In this document: positions 1 to 6,652 of the stretch, piece after piece | Position numbering within the stretch: the stretch's first letter is position 1 | How the letters are laid out: each line of letters starts with the position of its first letter | From: UBA5500 sp023622465 | GTDB lineage: Bacteria; Bacillota; UBA994; UBA5500 | Assembly (NCBI GenBank): GCA_023622465.1 | Contig: JAMNZE010000151.1 | Location: forward strand, 1 to 15,042 | Reading direction: 5' to 3' | Length of the DNA: 15,042 nucleotides | Translations under genes and position numbers: made by a program | Notes under the pieces: model-generated | What the model saw: the letters and a program-made list of their open reading frames with translations, nothing else | The model's database searches: none | Told to the model about the DNA's origin: nothing

Positions 1-1074
1 CTCTGCCTACATTTGGCTCACGACTGCAACCTGCGCTGTATTTATTGCTTTGCCGGCACCGGCCCCTTTGGCGGGTCGCGGGAGTTGATGTCGGCGGAAG
101 TGGGGAGGGCGGCTCTCGATTTCTTGGTGCGCAGTTCGGGTTCGCGGCGTAACCTGGAGGTAGACTTCTTTGGCGGTGAGCCGTTGCTCAATTTTCCCGT
201 GGTGCAAGAGCTAGTAGCCTATGGGCGCCAGTTAGAGCAAAAGCATGATAAGGTGTTTCGCTTCACGCTAACCACCAATGCCACCTTGCTCACGGAAGAA
301 GTACAGGAGTTTCTAAACCGGGAGCGGATCGCCGTCGTCCTGAGTATTGATGGGCGCCAGCGAATAAATGATCGGGCGCGTCCCTATAGCGATGGTTCGG
401 GTAGTTATCAAGACATTGTGCCCGATATGCTCCGTTTTGTTGCTTCCCGTGACCATGACAACTATTATGTGCGCGGTACCTATACCCGCCATAACCTAGA
501 TTTCGCTGCCGATGTGGCCCACTTGGCCGAATTAGGTTTTAGGCACCTATCTATGGAGCCGGTGGTCGGCTCCCCGGAGGAGGGCTATACTTTACGGCAG
601 GAGGATCTGCCGCAACTCATGGAGGAGTATGAGCGCCTGGCAGCCTATTATGTGGCTCAACATAGGGCGGGGAGGCCCTTTACCTTTTTCCATTTTAATC
701 TCAGCCTAGATCACGGCCCTTGTGCCATTAAACGGGTTACCGGCTGCGGGGCCGGCTATGACTACCTAGCCGTTACGCCCAGTGGTGAATTATACCCGTG
801 CCATCAATTTGTGGGGCAACCCCAATGGCTAATCGGTGATGTGGAGCAGGGTATCACCCGCATGGATGTTTCACGGCGGCTCCAGGCAATTAGCCTTTAT
901 GACAAGCCCCAGTGTGTCGATTGCTGGGCTCGCTTCTTCTGTTCGGGCGGATGTATGGCTAATGCTTGGTTCGCAAACGAAGACATTACTAAACCGGAGC
1001 CTTTAGCCTGTGCGCTGCAAAAGAAACGTTTGGAATGTGCACTTTACGCTCTGGCTGCCATTGCAGAAGACTAG
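1..1074 (+). CDS. SCIFF peptide maturase, radical SAM/SPASM enzyme (5' end cut off)
   Basis: This is the C-terminal 357 residues of a radical SAM enzyme that installs thioether cross-links in the short Cys-rich SCIFF peptide of Clostridia (CteB/ScfB-type). The reading frame is open to base 1, and the conserved lead-in LCLHLAHDC shows that the true start lies upstream; an in-frame TTG at 13 is not the start. The radical SAM 4Fe-4S motif CNLRCIYC is visible at Cys 9, 13 and 16 of the visible part, followed by the SAM-binding FFGGEP at about 57-62. The C-terminal SPASM region has the auxiliary-cluster cysteines: one in GPCAIK, one in GCGAGYDY, one in YPCHQF, then the CVDCWARFFCSGGC run and a last Cys near residue 338. 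Roughly 90-100 N-terminal residues are missing compared with family members of about 450. The SCIFF substrate gene normally sits immediately upstream, outside this window. Family assignment is confident; the substrate is inferred from the family. Confidence 0.93.
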   Translation, partial: LCLHLAHDCNLRCIYCFAGTGPFGGSRELMSAEVGRAALDFLVRSSGSRRNLEVDFFGGEPLLNFPVVQELVAYGRQLEQKHDKVFRFTLTTNATLLTEEVQEFLNRERIAVVLSIDGRQRINDRARPYSDGSGSYQDIVPDMLRFVASRDHDNYYVRGTYTRHNLDFAADVAHLAELGFRHLSMEPVVGSPEEGYTLRQEDLPQLMEEYERLAAYYVAQHRAGRPFTFFHFNLSLDHGPCAIKRVTGCGAGYDYLAVTPSGELYPCHQFVGQPQWLIGDVEQGITRMDVSRRLQAISLYDKPQCVDCWARFFCSGGCMANAWFANEDITKPEPLACALQKKRLECALYALAAIAED

Positions 1075-1149
1075 CTGGCGCCTCCTGCAGCCACGGAGTT
1101 GATTGTATATAAAAGAGAGGGTGTGAAGGCGATAGCCAAAACAGAGCAA

Positions 1150-1232
1150 ATGGGAGAGCGTGACCTGCTCGCTGGTAAGGATGATAATCAGGGCTACGTA
1201 AAGGTATCGGTTTTGGGGCGGCTTTCAGTATT
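1150..1232 (+). other. Detached N-terminal coding segment of the permease, probable frameshift near 1192-1203
   Basis: ATG at 1150 opens a frame reading MGERDLLAGKDDNQG that runs into TAG at 1237, while the permease frame is one base out of step. In the permease frame the translation upstream of its first GTG is LRKGIGFGAAFSIV, which has the expected APC N-terminal form (B. subtilis SteT has a GLKKEIGLL-like segment here). That frame has no ATG, GTG or TTG between its stop (1185-1187) and 1233. Adding one base in ggctacg around 1192-1196 would join the two segments into DDNQGLRKGIGFG. I therefore read this as the real N-terminus separated by a one-base deletion or an assembly error. No strong ribosome binding site precedes 1150; an in-frame GTG at 1123 is a possible alternative start. 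Confidence 0.6.
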
Positions 1233-2480
1233 GTGGTAGGCATGGTAATCGGGTCGGGCATCTTCTTTAAACCGGGCGTCGTTCTGCGAGATACGGGCAG
1301 TGCAGGGATGAGCATATTAGCTTGGACACTAGGGGGGATAATCACCCTGGCTGCCGGTCTGACCATGGCCGAGTTGGCAGCCGCGTTGCCCCTTACTGGC
1401 GGGCTTTATTCCTATTTAGAGGTAACCTACGGCCGATTATGGGGGGGCCTTTTTGGCTGGGTGCAAACGGCAATTTCCTTTCCTGGCAGTGTGGCTGCTC
1501 TAGCCATCATCTTCGCTACCCAGCTGAGTCTTTTTATACCTATGACACCTGGAATACAAACCTTGGTTGCCATTGCTGTAATCTTCCTGTTGGTCGGAGG
1601 ATATAGTTTAGGCTCTGAACAGGGTGGTGCTATTCAGGTAGCATTTACTTTGGCCAAGCTGGTGCCGATCCTACTGATAACCGTATTAGGTCTTTGGCAG
1701 GGCTCCCATGGGCTACAACTTACAAAGCCAGTAATCGTCAGTACTGGCGGGCAGGGATTAGCAGCTGCTATTTTGGCCACCCTTTGGGCCTATGATGGCT
1801 GGATAGCGGTGACTAACGTGGCTGGCGAGATACGGGAACCGCAGCGTAATCTGCCGCGAGCCATAATTGGCGGGCTAGGGGTAGTACTAATTGTCTACGT
1901 TTGCATAAACTTGGCCATGCTGAAGGTGCTGCCCCCTGAGCAGCTGGCTGCTTCGGCCACACCTGCCAGCGAGGTAGCCCAGGTGCTTTTTGGGCAGCGG
2001 GGGGCTACCGTGGTGGCTGTTGGTATTGCCTTGTCTATTGTGGGTGCTTTAAACGGCTATATTCTTACCGGCGCACGCGTACCCTTTGCGATGGCTAAAC
2101 AAGGCAATCTGCCCTGGTCCGAATATTTTTCCCAGCTGCATCGCAGATACAAAACACCGGTCCGATCCTTACTTCTGATCGGCTTGTTAGCCACCTTCTA
2201 TGTTTTCAGCGGCTCCTTTAATTTTCTTACCGACCTGGCCATTTTCACCCTTTGGACTTTCTTCATTATGGGGCTATTGGCAGTGATAATCATGCGTCGA
2301 CGCCGTCCCGACTTGCCTCGGCCGTACAAAGTGCCCCTTTATCCAATCACTCCGTTGGTCGCTATCATCGGAGGTTTGTATATTCTGGTAAGCACATTGA
2401 TCAATAGTCCAACAAACTCGCTGTTGAGTATCGCTATCACATTATTGGGCATTCCAGTATATAAAACCTTAAAGCGCTAG
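1233..2480 (+). CDS. APC-superfamily amino acid permease, SteT-like exchanger
   Basis: This is a polytopic membrane transporter of the APC superfamily, most like the L-type serine/threonine exchanger SteT of Bacillus. The signature GMVIGSGIFFKPG lies at the very N-terminus (TM1 unwound substrate site). Other family segments follow: LTMAELAAALPLTGGLYSYLE (TM2-3), the run ATLWAYDGWIAVTNVAGEI near residue 180 (TM6 substrate site), LPRAIIGG, ALNGYILTGARVPFAMAKQGNLP, and a terminal PYKVPLYPITP segment before the last helices. The 415 residues correspond to about twelve helices with TM1 shortened. GTG at 1233 is the only canonical start in this frame, but it leaves out the conserved residues just upstream, so the native protein probably starts near 1150 and is frameshifted. 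Substrate specificity cannot be read from sequence. The gene follows the SCIFF maturase by about 160 bases and ends in an intrinsic terminator. Confidence 0.9.
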   Translation: MVGMVIGSGIFFKPGVVLRDTGSAGMSILAWTLGGIITLAAGLTMAELAAALPLTGGLYSYLEVTYGRLWGGLFGWVQTAISFPGSVAALAIIFATQLSLFIPMTPGIQTLVAIAVIFLLVGGYSLGSEQGGAIQVAFTLAKLVPILLITVLGLWQGSHGLQLTKPVIVSTGGQGLAAAILATLWAYDGWIAVTNVAGEIREPQRNLPRAIIGGLGVVLIVYVCINLAMLKVLPPEQLAASATPASEVAQVLFGQRGATVVAVGIALSIVGALNGYILTGARVPFAMAKQGNLPWSEYFSQLHRRYKTPVRSLLLIGLLATFYVFSGSFNFLTDLAIFTLWTFFIMGLLAVIIMRRRRPDLPRPYKVPLYPITPLVAIIGGLYILVSTLINSPTNSLLSIAITLLGIPVYKTLKR

Positions 2481-2505
2481 CCCGGCCATATACATGAGTG
2501 GGGAA

Positions 2506-2531
2506 GGGGAGGTGTGTGCCTCCCCTTTTTT
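2506..2531 (+). terminator. Intrinsic terminator of the permease gene
   Basis: A 7-bp GC-rich stem (GGGGAGG at 2506-2512 with CCTCCCC at 2519-2525) has a TGTGTG loop and is followed directly by six T residues (2526-2531). It lies 26 bases after the permease stop codon. Confidence 0.9.
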
Positions 2532-2614
2532 GCACCCAGGAAAAGAGTTTTTGTCAGGTTATTAAGCACCAGGTGGGGGCGCGAAGAAACTACTGTGTGC
2601 AAGGAGGGAAGCTA

Positions 2615-2842
2615 ATGGGGTTCTTGTTAGGTATAGTGGTTCTCTTCTTTTGGGTACTTGCGCGGATAGAAAAGAAGCTGCGTGTCAGAAACAAATGGGC
2701 AATGCGCAGGGGAACGGTAGTTTCAAAATCTATAGTTATGTATGTTTTGAGACACCAGGTCTGCCAGCTCCTCTATTTTGAGTACTGCGGTTACGGACTG
2801 AAAGTTCGCCGCCCTACCTCATCCTCTTTTTTTGGGTGCTAG
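2615..2842 (+). CDS. Small putative membrane protein, unrecognised
   Basis: This is a 75-residue reading frame starting at ATG 2615, preceded by a strong AAGGAGGG ribosome binding site at 2601-2608 with about six bases of spacing. The N-terminus is a single hydrophobic helix (MGFLLGIVVLFFWVLA, residues 1-16) followed at once by a basic stretch (RIEKKLRVRNKWAMRRG), as expected for a one-pass protein with its C-terminus in the cytosol. The C-terminal half has several Cys and aromatic residues, and the end (a PTSSSFFGC run encoded by a T-rich tract) looks non-conserved. A longer version from 2498 would start inside the permease terminator and is unlikely. I recognise no family. It could be a genuine small protein or the truncated start of a decayed gene, because no gene follows for about 630 bases. 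Confidence 0.42.
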   Translation: MGFLLGIVVLFFWVLARIEKKLRVRNKWAMRRGTVVSKSIVMYVLRHQVCQLLYFEYCGYGLKVRRPTSSSFFGC

Positions 2843-3474
2843 ATAACCAATTAGGGAAAATAGTGCGTCTTTCGCGGGTTTGAATTTGAAGCAACTAAAG
2901 CTGGTCGGATATATTGATCGGGGTTGAGGCTCAGCTTGCGAGTTCTGATGCTTGACAAGTGGTGTCAATTGGACGCGATGCCGGAAAAAGCCTTAGCGGT
3001 CATGGGCAGGAGTTTTGTGCCTTAATATGGAAGCCACAGAAGGCCTTTAGAGGCGTTTTAAAGGAGTGCCGAAGGGTGTTATATATGGGTAGAGAGATGG
3101 AATTGCTCAGTTAAGGCAGGTTGGTGAGTGTTCGCAAGAACTTGTAAGGAGGACCTCTAAGCGCGAGTAACTTATCGAATTTTAACAGTAAAGCTGACTA
3201 AATACTCATCAAGGCGAGAAACTAACGATGCTCAATGCACACGTATCTAGATTGGTAAGCGGCTATTATGAAGGATCGGGTCGTGAGCCAAACGCTTCAA
3301 CCCAACTTTATATGATTTTATAGAAAATAAAACGCTAGTTAACATAAGATATATTATCGGACGCAATCTGTTTTCAGGAGTTAAGGTGTTCACTTCCGTG
3401 ACCTCTCCTATCCATTCTAATGGACAAATGTGGCCATGTAAACGGCCAGCTCTCGGCTGGCCGCCTGTCAGGCA
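2843..3474. other. Gene-free stretch of about 630 bases
   Basis: I see no supported coding region on either strand. All frames are broken by frequent stops. Base composition looks more AT-rich than the flanks, especially 3300-3370. Isolated Shine-Dalgarno-like strings occur (AAGGAG near 3060, AAGGAGG near 3147) without an open frame of useful length after them; the longest tail I noticed is 32 codons from an ATG at about 3228. A small hairpin with a GCAA tetraloop (GTTC-GCAA-GAAC, 3130-3141) is visible. Possible readings are decayed gene remnants or an unrecognised structured RNA; neither is demonstrated. Confidence 0.6.
3443..3463. terminator. Hairpin downstream of the UPF0173 gene, weak terminator candidate
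   Basis: A perfect 8-bp stem, CGGCCAGC (3443-3450) with GCTGGCCG (3456-3463), has a five-base loop and lies just past the end of the minus-strand UPF0173 gene. On the minus strand it is followed only by a short TTT, so it may slow or end transcription but is not a textbook intrinsic terminator. Confidence 0.45.
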
Positions 3475-4140
3475 CTAAATTTCCAGAACTTCCCCCGGGT
3501 TGAGCACTTTAACTTGGCACAGGTTACGCGATTCCACCGCATCCTTAAATGCATGCGGATCCTGCTGTATAACCGGGAATGTGTTGTAATGCATAGGAAT
3601 CACCCATTTGGGCTGAATCATCTCCACCGCCGTGATCGCATCTTCCGGTCCCATGGTGTAATAGTCGCCGATTGGCAAGAGAGCCACATCGATACCTTCA
3701 TCGGCCAGGAACTGCATCTCGGCCACCAATCCGGTGTCACCGGCGTGATATATCTTCTTGTCACCGATTTCGAAGACGTAGCCGCAAGCCAATGCTCCCG
3801 GAACGCCGCTCCCATGGTTAGCAGAAACAAATTTAAAGCTACCGAAGGGGGTTTTTTGTTTCCCGCCGATATTTCCCGCTAAGGTTTTGATCTCGGCAGG
3901 AGCAAACAAGTATTGCACCACCTCCACAACGGCAATCACTGTTGCGCCTGTTCTTTTGGCGATGCTAATAGTATCGCCCACGTGATCGTCATGCCCATGG
4001 GTTACAAAGATGTAGTCGGCCTCAACTTCGTCGGCCTTTTTGGTTGCCAGCTGGTTGCCGGTCAAAAAGGGGTCTATCAAGAGTCGGCTGGTGGGGTTCT
4101 CCAACAGGAAGCAGGCATGGCCCAAGTATTCAATTTTCAT
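3475..4140 (-). CDS. UPF0173 family metal-dependent hydrolase (YtkL-like)
   Basis: A 221-residue protein with a metallo-beta-lactamase fold of the UPF0173 family; the natural substrate is not known to me. It begins with the family's MKIEYLGHACFLLE strand and shows the dinuclear metal motif HGHDDH (His48, His50, Asp52, His53). Further putative ligands are His109 (ANHGSG), His132/Asp135 (HAGDTG) and His184 (MHYNT). Length matches the family norm of about 225. ATG at 4140 is supported by an AAGGAGGG ribosome binding site at 4149-4156 (minus strand), and a sigma-A-type promoter lies just upstream at 4175-4203. It is transcribed separately from degV, whose terminator separates the two. The protein has no signal peptide and is likely cytoplasmic. 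Confidence 0.93.
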   Translation of the reverse strand: MKIEYLGHACFLLENPTSRLLIDPFLTGNQLATKKADEVEADYIFVTHGHDDHVGDTISIAKRTGATVIAVVEVVQYLFAPAEIKTLAGNIGGKQKTPFGSFKFVSANHGSGVPGALACGYVFEIGDKKIYHAGDTGLVAEMQFLADEGIDVALLPIGDYYTMGPEDAITAVEMIQPKWVIPMHYNTFPVIQQDPHAFKDAVESRNLCQVKVLNPGEVLEI

Positions 4141-4174
4141 TAGGTCGTCCCTCCTTCTTGTCTAATTTTGTATT

Positions 4175-4203
4175 ATCATAATGCAATAACCATATTTGGG
4201 CAA
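4175..4203 (-). promoter_or_regulatory. Sigma-A-type promoter for the UPF0173 gene
   Basis: On the minus strand a TTGCCC -35 box (4198-4203) is separated by 17 bases from a TATGAT -10 box (4175-4180). This would give a leader of roughly 25-30 bases before the ATG at 4140. Confidence 0.6.
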
Positions 4204-4262
4204 GTTGCGTTGCTCCTCCTTCAATTTTGTGACTGTTATCACTGCACCTGGGTTGCCATAGC

Positions 4263-4290
4263 AAAAAATTGGGCAGCAGCTGCCCAATTT
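4263..4290 (-). terminator. Intrinsic terminator of the degV-family gene
   Basis: There is a perfect 12-bp inverted repeat, AAATTGGGCAGC (4266-4277) and GCTGCCCAATTT (4279-4290). Read on the minus strand the hairpin runs into six T residues (complement of 4263-4268). It lies about 20 bases past the degV stop codon. Confidence 0.9.
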
Positions 4291-4310
4291 GGTTGCGAGT
4301 TGTCTTCTAG

Positions 4311-5201
4311 TTATTTAGCTACAGCGGCTGCCTCTTTCTCTTGGTAATACTCCTTATTTAGAAAGAAAGCTGCTACTCCTCCAATGCCGATATGGGATCC
4401 CAAAACACAGCCTACCGTGTTGATGATGAAGTGGCTGGTGGAAAATAGCTCCTCGATTAATTCCTTAAGCTTGAGGGCTGAGGCCAAATCATCGGCATGG
4501 TTAATCGCTACCAGTTGCTCCCCTAAATTGGCTCCCCGTTCCGCCATGAGTTGTACTATACGTTTGATAGCCTTTGCCTTGCCTCGCACTTTTTCAATGG
4601 GAATCATGCTGCCTTCTTTTACGTGCAGGATGGGTTTTACTTTTAGTAGGCTGCCCACAAAAGAGCTGATACGACTTACCCTACCGCCCCGAAATAGATA
4701 TTCCAGATCATCTACCGAAAAGATGTGCTCCGTGTGGCGGCAGCGCAGGGTAATTTCGGGTACAATCTCCGACAAAGATTTGCCCGCCTGGGCCATTTTG
4801 GCGGCCGCATAAACGGCTAATCCTTGGGCTAGGGCACCACACTGGCTGTCGATAATTTCAATCTCACTACCGGGATATTCGTTTTTCACATGCTGGGCCG
4901 CCAGCCGAGCCATTTCATAAGTTCCTGAAAGCTTGGAAGAAAAGGCTATGTATAAGCACTTCTTGCCCTGGGCCACATATTTGCCAAATACCTCAATAAA
5001 TTGGCTGGGAGATATTTGCGCTGTCTTGGGCATTGCGCCCTGGCGCATTCTTTGGAAAAGTTCCTCCGGTTGGATGGTAAACCGATCCAAGTAGTCGACG
5101 CCATCCAAGAGAACATGAAAAGGCACTATTTCAATGTCGTTTTCCTTTATTATGTCATCGGGCAAATCACATGCGCTATCTGAGATAATTTTTATACTCA
5201 T
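4311..5201 (-). CDS. DegV family protein (fatty-acid-binding, FakB-like)
   Basis: A 296-residue DegV-fold protein. This family binds a fatty acid and, in characterised members (FakB), presents it to the kinase FakA so that exogenous or recycled fatty acids can enter phospholipid synthesis. Visible family features are the N-terminal ISDSACDLP, the PKTAQISPSQF segment (fatty-acid head-group region), IAFSSKLSGTY, DSQCGALAQGL, the typical DDLEYLFRGGRVSR run, and the C-terminal GSHIGIGGVAAFF segment. ATG at 5201 is preceded by a GGGAGGTG ribosome binding site. No FakA (DhaK-like) gene is in the window, as is common because FakB paralogues are scattered. It is a monocistronic unit with its own promoter and terminator. 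Which fatty acid it binds cannot be told. Confidence 0.93.
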   Translation of the reverse strand: MSIKIISDSACDLPDDIIKENDIEIVPFHVLLDGVDYLDRFTIQPEELFQRMRQGAMPKTAQISPSQFIEVFGKYVAQGKKCLYIAFSSKLSGTYEMARLAAQHVKNEYPGSEIEIIDSQCGALAQGLAVYAAAKMAQAGKSLSEIVPEITLRCRHTEHIFSVDDLEYLFRGGRVSRISSFVGSLLKVKPILHVKEGSMIPIEKVRGKAKAIKRIVQLMAERGANLGEQLVAINHADDLASALKLKELIEELFSTSHFIINTVGCVLGSHIGIGGVAAFFLNKEYYQEKEAAAVAK

Positions 5202-5225
5202 CGAGCCACCTCCCTAGATAAGTTA

Positions 5226-5253
5226 ATTCTCTCACAACCACCCCAATTGTCAA
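5226..5253 (-). promoter_or_regulatory. Promoter for the degV-family gene
   Basis: On the minus strand a perfect TTGACA -35 box (5248-5253) is followed after 16 bases by GAGAAT (5226-5231), a four-of-six match to the -10 consensus. The position fits a short leader before the ATG at 5201. Confidence 0.5.
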
Positions 5254-5269
5254 GTTGGCCAGGCTGACA

Positions 5270-5364
5270 CCACAGTGGCCAGACTCTTCCCTCTTACCCC
5301 GGTAAAGTTCGGAATCGGAGCAATTACAAGATGGGGCCACAGCAGACTGGGGGTCCCACTGTGG
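5270..5364. repeat. Separated inverted repeat overlapping the DUF523 promoter, possible operator
   Basis: CCACAGTGG at 5270-5278 is an exact reverse complement of CCACTGTGG at 5356-5364, about 77 bases apart. A partial copy, CCACAG at 5337-5342, can also pair with CTGTGG at 5359-5364. The right arm overlaps the extended -10 element of the downstream gene. A direct TGGCCAG repeat (5256-5262, 5276-5282) lies beside the left arm. Regulatory function is inference only. Confidence 0.3.
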
Positions 5365-5370
5365 TATAAT
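5362..5370 (+). promoter_or_regulatory. Extended -10 promoter for the DUF523 gene
   Basis: A consensus TATAAT (5365-5370) is preceded by TGG (5362-5364), giving the extended TGnTATAAT form. No good -35 box is seen at normal spacing, which is usual for extended -10 promoters. It sits 35 bases before the ATG at 5406. Confidence 0.55.
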
Positions 5371-5405
5371 CTTACTAATCTCTATGGTCGAGGAAGGGAT
5401 GCCTG

Positions 5406-5897
5406 ATGTGTAAATCGATAGATATGGATAGAGTACCTACGGCAAAGCAGGCTCCGATTCTAGTTAGTGCTTGTCTAGCCGGTTTCCCCTGCCGCTACGA
5501 TGGTAAGAGCAAGCCTAATCGGGAGGTAATGATATTGGTGGCCGCCGGTTTAGCCCTTCCTGTTTGCCCGGAACAACTGGGGGGCCTCCCCACTCCCCGC
5601 TCTGCTGCTGAAATAGTTGGTGGCGATGGCCATGATGTTTTGGCCGGCAAAGCCCGAGTTATAAATGGGGCTGGGGCCGATGTGAGCGATGAATTTGTGC
5701 GCGGCGCCCGGGCGGTGGCCCAGTTGGCTCGGCTTTACGGAGTAAAAATAGCCTTACTGCAAGAGCGCAGCCCGTCCTGCGGTACAAGCCAAGTTTATGA
5801 TGGTACCTTTAGTCGTCGGCTGCGCCCGGGAGCGGGTGTGGCTGCAGCCCGATTGGCCCAGCTGGGGATAGAAGTGAAAACAGTTAATGATAAATAA
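5406..5897 (+). CDS. DUF523 family protein (YbbK-like)
   Basis: A 163-residue cytoplasmic protein of the DUF523 family, whose function is not established. Family landmarks are ILVSACLAGFPCRYDG (Cys23 and Cys29), LPVCPEQLGGLPTPR (Cys54) and LLQERSPSCG (Cys125). These conserved cysteines suggest a metal, cluster or thiol role, but that is inference. ATG 5406 is preceded by AGGAAGGG (5391-5398) at good spacing; the first 17 residues before PILVSACL are an extension compared with shorter members, and an ATG at 5424 is a weaker alternative start. An ATG at 5399 is out of frame. The gene is convergent with the next one and shares a terminator with it. Confidence 0.9.
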   Translation: MCKSIDMDRVPTAKQAPILVSACLAGFPCRYDGKSKPNREVMILVAAGLALPVCPEQLGGLPTPRSAAEIVGGDGHDVLAGKARVINGAGADVSDEFVRGARAVAQLARLYGVKIALLQERSPSCGTSQVYDGTFSRRLRPGAGVAAARLAQLGIEVKTVNDK

Positions 5898-5927
5898 CCA
5901 GGAGCCCTACTCGGTTCCTGGTTATTT
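5892..5927. terminator. Bidirectional terminator between convergent genes
   Basis: A 15-bp stem with one G-U pair, AAATAACCAGGAGCC (5892-5906) with GGTTCCTGGTTATTT (5913-5927), has a six-base loop. The A and T ends provide U-rich tails on both strands. The stem includes the DUF523 stop codon and ends five bases before the stop of the minus-strand gene at 5932. Confidence 0.8.
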
Positions 5928-5931
5928 GTGC

Positions 5932-6501
5932 TCATGTGTCGTAGCGGAAACATATATTGGCGCGGGACAGCCGATCATAGGTCTTGATTTTCGTAGTAAT
6001 TTCATTGCGTTCAAAGAGGAGAAAAGAAATAGCTTCCCACATGCAAAACCAGCTACCCATACTCAATCCTTCGGAAAGAAGGGCTAAGAAGAACGTTTGT
6101 GGCCAATAGGAAAATATATATGTACATGTGAGCAGTGCTAGGGCTAAGAGAAAATAGTTTAACATACGGCGAAAGGTGCGCCCCAGTGTTCTTCGCTCCA
6201 CATTGGTATAAAACCGATAGTAGTTGCGAACGACGGAGATAACCAGGCCTTCTTTTCTCTTATCCATCTCTTGGTGAGGCAAATAGAAGACCAAATCAAT
6301 TCCGTAACGCAAGGGAATTTCAGCGGAACTATCTTCCAAAAAATAGGCCAGTTCCGGGTCCATATCCCGCTTACGATAGCTGGCATGGTCCCACTCGTTG
6401 AAGATATCACCGTATTTATCTAATGCAATTTCAATTACGTAATTGCCCGTTTCCGGATTGCGTTCATATAAGAAGTTTAGCGGATCGTTCTTCATGCTCA
6501 T
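5932..6501 (-). CDS. Uncharacterised two-helix membrane protein
   Basis: A 189-residue protein of unknown function. The soluble N-terminal part (residues 1-110) has a distinctive segment reading ALDKYGDIFNEWDHASYRKR followed by DMDPELAYFLEDSSAEIPLRYGIDLVFYLP, which looks like a conserved cytosolic domain rather than random sequence. Two hydrophobic segments follow, at about 113-131 (MLNYFLLALALLTCTYIF) and 136-164, and then a short charged tail. There is no signal peptide. The start at 6501 has an AGGTGAG ribosome binding site; a second ATG two codons on is possible. The gene is convergent with DUF523 and divergent from the flavodoxin-type gene, so it is probably transcribed alone. I recognise the general type from Firmicutes genomes but know of no function. 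Confidence 0.75.
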   Translation of the reverse strand: MSMKNDPLNFLYERNPETGNYVIEIALDKYGDIFNEWDHASYRKRDMDPELAYFLEDSSAEIPLRYGIDLVFYLPHQEMDKRKEGLVISVVRNYYRFYTNVERRTLGRTFRRMLNYFLLALALLTCTYIFSYWPQTFFLALLSEGLSMGSWFCMWEAISFLLFERNEITTKIKTYDRLSRANICFRYDT

Positions 6502-6652
6502 CGCATCTCACCTGCCGCCATCTTTTTGCTGTATTGAGTGCCGAAAGGCGATTGTGTTATTTGTGTCAAAAGGTAGGGATTGCTCTAAACGTAGCGAATT
6601 AAATAATAAGTGCAAATTAGGGTATAACCCCCAGTGAAAGGAGGGAAGTTTG

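Noticed and set aside
2498..2842. Longer 114-residue version of the small ORF starting at 2498
   Set aside because: Its first part is translated through the permease terminator hairpin, and the only strong ribosome binding site is before ATG 2615.
2863..3474. Possible group II intron: GTGCG at 2863 and GNRA-loop hairpins downstream
   Set aside because: GTGCG is only five bases and frequent by chance. I found no convincing domain V hairpin and no reverse transcriptase/maturase reading frame.
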